Positions 59,161-64,000 of a DNA stretch of 64,000 bases are shown one piece after another (position 1 is the first letter of the stretch; the number at the start of each line of letters is the position of its first letter). The translations under genes and the position numbers were made by a program. Source of the stretch: Nocardia higoensis NBRC 100133. Lineage in GTDB: Bacteria > Actinomycetota > Actinomycetes > Mycobacteriales > Mycobacteriaceae. The stretch is from the NCBI RefSeq assembly GCF_000308595.1, contig NZ_BAGA01000058.1, positions 113,752 through 177,751 of the forward strand, in the 5' to 3' direction. The notes under the pieces were generated by a model. That model was not told the origin of the DNA. It saw only the letters and a program-made list of their open reading frames with translations, and ran no database searches.

Positions 59161-59384
59161 GATCACGTGGCCGTGCCCGCCGTTGACGCGGGCACGGCGC
59201 AGTCGCGGGCCGTCCGCTCGCAGCCGATGACGTCACGGTGCGGCCGGGTCGTAGTCGCCGGGGCCGATGACCACGACCCGGCCGGTGTATCCGGAACTGC
59301 TTCGTGCAGTGGTAAGCGCTCTGTTCGGCTCTGTCGAGTGGTGGAGATGTCCGGCGTCCGAACGGGTTACCTAGGATCGGGGGC

Positions 59385-59627
59385 GTGGAGTTCCTACTGG
59401 CTGTCATCCTGCCCATCGCGATCCTGGCGGGGTGTTTGGTCGCTATCCGAGTCGTCCGGAACAAACAGCGCAACGGCGAGCTCGGGAATATGGCGCCGAT
59501 CACCCACGGGGAGTTGATGATTCCCGGGCACGACCCGGCCGACGGGGAGTCGGTCGAGCATCATGTCGAGCAGGTCGACGATCGGCCGAAGGGGCTGGCG
59601 GACGACGAGCGGGAATCTCGCCGCTGA
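59385..59627 (+). CDS. Small single-pass membrane protein
   Basis: The protein has 80 residues with a GTG start (MEFLLAVILPIAILAGCLVA). One N-terminal transmembrane helix is followed by a basic patch and an acidic, hydrophilic cytoplasmic tail. Short membrane proteins of this form stand near lipA in related actinomycetes. Function unknown. Confidence 0.55.
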   Translation: MEFLLAVILPIAILAGCLVAIRVVRNKQRNGELGNMAPITHGELMIPGHDPADGESVEHHVEQVDDRPKGLADDERESRR

Positions 59628-59860
59628 CGCGCGCTCGGCTGTCGTGGGCGATCGAGCCGCTCGTTTCGGGGCGGCTTGCCACGGATCGCGTTCGGGGGTG
59701 CGGCGACCGGATACCGGGCATCGATACCATCCGCGCGTACATTGCCGCGCTGGGAGGATCCGTCGACGTCGTGGTCACGTTGGGTGACCGGGCCTGGAAG
59801 GTCGCTCAGCCGAGGGGCGCCCGGCCGACGCGTGTGGGCGCCGGCCGGGGCCGGGGGAGT

Positions 59861-60928
59861 TCAGTTGCCGAAGCGGGCGAGAACGGCGGAGGCCTCCTGG
59901 GAGGCGGTGCCTTCTTCGGCGAGGTGGGACATGGCGGCCGGGATCTCGCGGCCGTGGTGGGCCATGGCCTGGGCGTAGAGGCGGCCGGCTCGATAGGAGG
60001 AGCGAACCAGGGGGCCGGCCATGACGCCGGCGAAGCCCATGTCCTCGGCGGCCTTGGAGTGCTCGACGAACTCCTCGGGCTTGACCCAGCGGTCGACGGG
60101 GTGGTGGCGGGGGGAGGGGCGCAGGTATTGGGTGATGGTGAGAATGTCGCAGCCTGCTTCGTGCAGGTCGCGCATGGCCTGCGTGACCTCCTCGGGGGTC
60201 TCGCCCATGCCGAGGATCAGGTTGGACTTGGTGACCAGGCCCGCTTCGCGGGCGGCGGTGAGGACCGACAGCGAGCGCTCGTAGCGGAAGGCGGGTCGGA
60301 TGCGCTTGAAGATGCGCGGGACCGTCTCCAGGTTGTGGGCGAGCACCTCGGGGCGGGCGTCGAAGACCTCGGCGAGCTGGGCCGGGTCGGCGTTGAAGTC
60401 GGGGATGAGCAGCTCGACGCCGGTCGCGGGGTTGAGTCGCTTGATGGCGCGCACGGTTTCGGCGTAGAGCCAGGCGCCGCCGTCGTCGAGATCGTCGCGG
60501 GCCACGCCGGTGATGGTGGAGTAGCGCAGGCCCATCGCCTGGACGGATTCGGCCACGCGGCGGGGCTCGTCGCGGTCGAGGGCGGCGGGCTTGCCGGTGT
60601 CGATCTGGCAGAAGTCGCAGCGGCGGGTGCACTGTTCGCCGCCGATGAGGAAGGTGGCTTCGCGGTCTTCCCAGCATTCGAAGATGTTGGGGCAGCCCGC
60701 CTCTTCACAGACGGTGTGCAGGCCCTCGCGCTTGACCAGGCCCTTGAGTTCGCTGTACTCGGGGCCCATGGTCGCGCGGGTGCGGATCCACTTCGGCTTG
60801 CGTTCGATCGGGGTCTGCGCGTTGCGCGCCTCGATACGCAGGAGTTTGCGGCCGTTCGCTGTGGGGGTGGCCGGAGCGGCGGGGGCGGGGGTGTCGCCCT
60901 GCGGTGTCGGGGTGTCGACTGAGGTCAC
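59861..60928 (-). CDS. lipA: Lipoyl synthase
   Basis: The protein has 355 residues. It is a radical-SAM enzyme that inserts two sulfurs into octanoyl groups on E2/GcvH lipoyl domains. Both iron-sulfur sites are visible: Cys74, Cys79, Cys85 ([12 protein letters not shown]), and the SAM cluster Cys100, Cys104, Cys107 (CTRRCDFCQ). Further family motifs are [15 protein letters not shown] and [10 protein letters not shown]. Length is normal apart from a Pro/Ala-rich N-terminal extension. It lies 10 bases downstream of lipB, so the two form an operon. Cytoplasmic. Confidence 0.97.
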   Translation of the reverse strand: MTSVDTPTPQGDTPAPAAPATPTANGRKLLRIEARNAQTPIERKPKWIRTRATMGPEYSELKGLVKREGLHTVCEEAGCPNIFECWEDREATFLIGGEQCTRRCDFCQIDTGKPAALDRDEPRRVAESVQAMGLRYSTITGVARDDLDDGGAWLYAETVRAIKRLNPATGVELLIPDFNADPAQLAEVFDARPEVLAHNLETVPRIFKRIRPAFRYERSLSVLTAAREAGLVTKSNLILGMGETPEEVTQAMRDLHEAGCDILTITQYLRPSPRHHPVDRWVKPEEFVEHSKAAEDMGFAGVMAGPLVRSSYRAGRLYAQAMAHHGREIPAAMSHLAEEGTASQEASAVLARFGN

Positions 60929-60938
60929 TTGATCGACC

Positions 60939-61673
60939 TTACGCGCGTGCCGGATCCGGCTCGGCGGCCGGTGTGCGAGGAATGTCGTGCTCGCGGACCG
61001 GCAGATCGCCGTTGAGTGCCTGCACGATGGCGGTGGCGACCATGGGCTTGACCTCCGCGACGGTGACCTCGCGGTCGAGTTCGCGGGTCAGGGTGGTGAC
61101 GCCGGCGTCGGGGATGCCGCAGGGAACGATGGCCTGGAAGCCGTCGAGGGCGGAATTGCAGTTCAGCGAGATGCCGTGCAGGGCGACGCCGCGCTGCACG
61201 CGGATGCCGATGGCGGCGACCTTGCGTTCGGCGAGGAATTCGGTGGCAGGCAGCCAGACGCCGGAACGGCCCTCGACGCGGCCGACGGTCAGGCCGAGGT
61301 CGCTGCACACGCTGATCAGGGCTTCTTCGAGGCGGCGCACGTAGTCGACGACGTCGACGGGCTCGGCCAGGCGGACGATCGGATAGCCGACGAGCTGGCC
61401 GGGGCCGTGCCAGGTGATCTTGCCGCCGCGATCGACCTGGACGACGGGACTGCCGTCGATGGGCAGGTCGGCTTCCTCGGTGCGGCGGCCCGCGGTGAAG
61501 ACGGACGGGTGCTCGAGCAGGAGCAGACGGTCGGAACCGGCGTTCTCGGCGCGTTCGGCGGCGATGGTGCGCTGCAGTTCCCAGGCGGCGTGATAGTCGA
61601 TGAGACCGAGGTCCTCGACGACGACGGGTGCGGTGTCGAAGCGGGCGGACCGAGCGGTGCGCGTGTCGTTCAC
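60939..61673 (-). CDS. lipB: Octanoyl transferase
   Basis: The protein has about 244 residues. It moves octanoate from acyl-carrier protein to lipoyl domains, giving lipA its substrate. Motifs are [34 protein letters not shown], the catalytic-lysine segment [11 protein letters not shown] and the catalytic-cysteine segment [14 protein letters not shown] 61673 ([12 protein letters not shown]) is preferred; an in-frame ATG at 61709 would add 12 residues. It is first in the lipB-lipA unit. Confidence 0.96.
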   Translation of the reverse strand: MNDTRTARSARFDTAPVVVEDLGLIDYHAAWELQRTIAAERAENAGSDRLLLLEHPSVFTAGRRTEEADLPIDGSPVVQVDRGGKITWHGPGQLVGYPIVRLAEPVDVVDYVRRLEEALISVCSDLGLTVGRVEGRSGVWLPATEFLAERKVAAIGIRVQRGVALHGISLNCNSALDGFQAIVPCGIPDAGVTTLTRELDREVTVAEVKPMVATAIVQALNGDLPVREHDIPRTPAAEPDPARA

Positions 61674-61760
61674 GATCACGACGTTACGCCCGGGCCTGGA
61701 GGTGATCACAGCGACCCGCTGTGGTCGCCGCCACAGTGTTGCCGACCTGCGACAACGGCC

Positions 61761-62294
61761 TCAGTCGCCTGCCACGGGGATGGTCAATTGCAGCAGGGTG
61801 AGGTCCAGCCAGCGGTCGAATTTGCGGCCCACCTCGGGCATCCGGCCGACCTCGACGAAGCCGAAACGCTCGTGCAGGGCGATGGAGGCGGTGTTGCCGG
61901 ATTCGATGGCGGCGATCATCGCGTGCACGCGCCCCGAGCTGCGGGCGCGTTCGATCAGTGCACCGAGCAGGGCGGAGGCCAGGCCGCGGCGGTGGAAACG
62001 CTCGGCGATGTAGACGGAGTTCTCGACGCTGTAGCGGTAGCCGACCTTCGGACGGAACTGTCCGTAGTGGGCGTAGCCGGCGAACTCGCCGTCGACCTCG
62101 GCGATCAGCACCGGCATGCCCGCGCCGCGGCGATCGCGGAACCAGGCCGTGCGGTCGGCGAGGTCGGCCTTCTCCACGTCCCACAGCGCGGTGGAGGTCG
62201 CGATGTTGACGTTGTGGAGTTCCAGGATCGCGGGCAGGTCGTCCTCGGTGGCGTCGCGGATGACGGTCTCGGGACGGGCGTGCGTGACGGTCAA
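61761..62294 (-). CDS. GNAT acetyltransferase, phosphinothricin-type
   Basis: The protein has 177 residues. The N-terminus (IRDATEDDLPAILELHN) and TAWFRDRR, FAGYAHYGQFRPK, then VYIAERFHRRGLASALLGAL (acetyl-CoA loop) match the PAT/Bar-like branch of GNAT N-acetyltransferases. The closing helix carries GFVEVGRMPEVGRKFDRW. It should acetylate a small amine such as phosphinothricin or an amino-acid analogue. The true substrate is not predictable. Confidence 0.88.
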   Translation of the reverse strand: MTVTHARPETVIRDATEDDLPAILELHNVNIATSTALWDVEKADLADRTAWFRDRRGAGMPVLIAEVDGEFAGYAHYGQFRPKVGYRYSVENSVYIAERFHRRGLASALLGALIERARSSGRVHAMIAAIESGNTASIALHERFGFVEVGRMPEVGRKFDRWLDLTLLQLTIPVAGD

Positions 62295-62414
62295 CGAAGG
62301 ACTCCAGAAGTCGGCGGACGGCGGCCGTCACCGATCATGGCTGGTCACAGCGGTAGCAGGCAATGAGTGCTCGGTCACGCGGACCTGACGGCGCGCCGGT
62401 GCCGACGGCCGGTC

Positions 62415-63317
62415 TCAGCGTGCGTCGGAGTCCATGAGCGCGGTCAGCGCGGAGCCGATGGTGGGATGGCGGAACTGGTAGCCGGCCTTCTCCAGCGCGG
62501 CCGGGATGGCGCGCGGGCCGCGCAGGATCGCCTCGTCGGCGAACTCGCCGATCACCGCGCGCAGGGCGACGGCGGGCACTATCAGCGGGGTGCGCCTGCC
62601 CAGCGCCCGGCCGAGGGCATGGTTGAACTCGGCGTTGGTGACCGGGGCGGGCCCGACGGCGTTGACCGGGCCGGCGAGGGTGTCCTCGGTCAGGGCGAAC
62701 AGGATCGCGCCGATCTCGTCTTCCATGGAGATCCACGGCGTGTACTGGCGGCCGTTACCGAGGCGTCCGCCGAGGCCGAGCCGGTAGATCGGGCGCAGCA
62801 TGCTGAGCATGCCGCCGTGCCGGGCGAGCACCACGCCGCTGCGCAACAACACTGTGCGCACGCCCGCGGCGCGCGCCGGTTCGGTGGCGGCTTCCCAATC
62901 CCGGCACAGGGTCGCGAGGAACCCGGTGCCGGGGGGATCGGTTTCGTCGATGACGCGATCGCCGGTGGCGCCGCCGTAGTAGTGCACGCCGCTGGCGTTG
63001 ACCAGCACCGGCACGCCCGCGGCGGCCGCCGCGGTGGACAACACATCGGTGGGTGTGATGCGGCTGTCGCGCAGCTCCTGTTTGAAACTGCCGGTCCAGC
63101 GCCGCCGTCCGAGGCTCGCCCCGCAGAGGTTCACCACCGCGTCGGCGCCCCGCAGCGCCCGAGTGTCGAGCTCGGCGCGCGCGGGATGCCAGGTGAACTC
63201 GTCTCGGGCGGCGATGGGACGGCGCACGAGCCGGGCGACTTCGTGCCCGTCCCGTCGCAGTGCGGCGACCAGCGCCGTCCCGATCGATCCGGATGATCCG
63301 GCGATCACGACCTTCAT
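62415..63317 (-). CDS. TIGR01777-type NAD-dependent epimerase (YfcH-like)
   Basis: The protein has 300 residues. The N-terminal Rossmann motif is [19 protein letters not shown], followed by [34 protein letters not shown] and the C-terminal DUF1731-like [14 protein letters not shown]. This is an atypical short-chain dehydrogenase family of unknown substrate, commonly next to sucB/lipB-lipA in Mycobacteriales. It lies 21 bases after the sucB stop. Confidence 0.93.
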   Translation of the reverse strand: MKVVIAGSSGSIGTALVAALRRDGHEVARLVRRPIAARDEFTWHPARAELDTRALRGADAVVNLCGASLGRRRWTGSFKQELRDSRITPTDVLSTAAAAAGVPVLVNASGVHYYGGATGDRVIDETDPPGTGFLATLCRDWEAATEPARAAGVRTVLLRSGVVLARHGGMLSMLRPIYRLGLGGRLGNGRQYTPWISMEDEIGAILFALTEDTLAGPVNAVGPAPVTNAEFNHALGRALGRRTPLIVPAVALRAVIGEFADEAILRGPRAIPAALEKAGYQFRHPTIGSALTALMDSDAR

Positions 63318-63338
63318 CGACGTGCTACGGACCCAGGC

Positions 63339-64000
63339 CTACAGACCCAGATCCGCCTCGAACGCGGCCTCTTCGAGGCGGTGCCGGATCGTGGTCAGGA
63401 AGCGACCCGCGTCGGCGCCGTCGATGAGGCGGTGATCGTAGGTGAGGGGCAGGTAGCACATCGACCGCACGCCGATGGATTCGCCGCCGGTCTCGTCGGT
63501 CACCACCACCGGGCGCTTGACGATCGCGCCGGTGCCGAGCATGGCCGCCTGCGGCGGGACCAGGATCGGGGTGTCGAACAGCGCGCCCTGGCTGCCGATA
63601 TTGGTGATGGTGAAGGTGCCGCCGGCCAGCTCGTCGGGCTTGAGACCGCCGTTGCGGGCGCGGTCGGCGATATCGGCGATGGCGCGGGCCAGACCGGCCA
63701 GCGACAGATCGCTGGCGTTGTGGATCACCGGGGACAGCAGGCCCTGCTCGGTGTCGACGGCGATGCCGAGGTGCACCGAGGCGTGGTAGGTGATCTCCTT
63801 GGCGTCCTCGTTGTAGGAGGCGTTGACGTTCGGATGCACGCCGAGCGCCTCGACCACGGCCTTGGCGAAGAACGGCAGGAACGTCAGGTTGACGCCCTCG
63901 CGCTCCTTGAACGCCGCCTTGGCCTGCGCGCGCAGCGCCGCGATCTTGGTGACGTCGGCCTCGTGGACCTGGGTGAGCTGCGCGGTGGTCTGCAGCGACT
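63339..64000 (-). CDS. sucB: 2-oxoacid dehydrogenase E2 (dihydrolipoyl acyltransferase), 3' part
   Basis: About 220 C-terminal residues are in the window; the N-terminus with its lipoyl domains lies beyond the right edge. The catalytic domain shows [33 protein letters not shown] and the active-site [16 protein letters not shown] with its His and Asp. In Mycobacteriales this gene (sucB/dlaT) serves the shared E2 of pyruvate and 2-oxoglutarate dehydrogenase. Its lipoyl domains are the targets of the lipB and lipA products encoded just downstream. Confidence 0.92.
   Translation of the reverse strand, partial: SLQTTAQLTQVHEADVTKIAALRAQAKAAFKEREGVNLTFLPFFAKAVVEALGVHPNVNASYNEDAKEITYHASVHLGIAVDTEQGLLSPVIHNASDLSLAGLARAIADIADRARNGGLKPDELAGGTFTITNIGSQGALFDTPILVPPQAAMLGTGAIVKRPVVVTDETGGESIGVRSMCYLPLTYDHRLIDGADAGRFLTTIRHRLEEAAFEADLGL

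Overview
The window comes from a high-GC actinomycete of the Nocardia/Mycobacteriales type. The evidence is GC-rich third codon positions, many GTG/TTG starts, WXG100/EspC-type VII secretion (T7SS) substrates, DUF3558- and DUF732-like exported proteins, paired XRE(DUF5753)/DUF397 genes, and a lipA-lipB housekeeping neighbourhood. Family names are from recognition by eye; no searches were run.

Layout. (1) 1-3220: the 5' part of a very large DUF1998-type DEAD/H helicase that runs off the left edge. (2) 3562-13366, minus strand: a T7SS polymorphic-toxin locus with small exported or membrane proteins, a WXG-type substrate, a 1830-residue toxin with a nuclease tip, and its overlapping two-domain YezG-like immunity gene. 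(3) 13846-16703: a lipoprotein, small proteins and an XRE/DUF397 pair with a striking operator-like array. (4) 16944-19291: a lower-GC T7SS cassette (YbaB-like, EspC-like, DUF6973 effector, lipoprotein). (5) 19431-49936: a defence island. It holds a DISARM-class-1-like drmD/drmMI pair with a downstream PD-(D/E)XK-like gene; a three-gene set of a methylase-derived specificity-like stump, a TPR Ser/Thr kinase and a COG1112 helicase-nuclease; an antisense degenerate helicase; a druH/druE-like pair; and a RelE-like/UvrD fusion. (6) 50289-53716: a YciI/ECF sigma pair, a TetR regulator, three broken genes and a small secreted protein. (7) 54047-58732: a tightly coupled four-gene operon (SF1 helicase, Cys-cluster PD-(D/E)XK nuclease, two unknowns) that looks like an unnamed defence module, apparently read from a leaderless promoter overlapping 10-bp direct repeats. 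(8) 58939-64000: ordinary chromosome with a small secreted protein, lipA, lipB, a GNAT, a TIGR01777 epimerase and the 3' part of sucB.

How the parts fit. About 34 kb of the window (19.4-49.9 and 54.0-58.7 kb) codes for nucleic-acid-remodelling ATPases, methylases, nucleases and a kinase, grouped in adjacent translationally coupled modules. The two T7SS cassettes beside it are contact-competition systems. The strongest candidates for something not yet described are the four-gene operon at 54.0-58.7 kb and the stump/kinase/helicase-nuclease operon at 28.9-36.8 kb, which recombines parts seen in Mokosh-like and modification systems.
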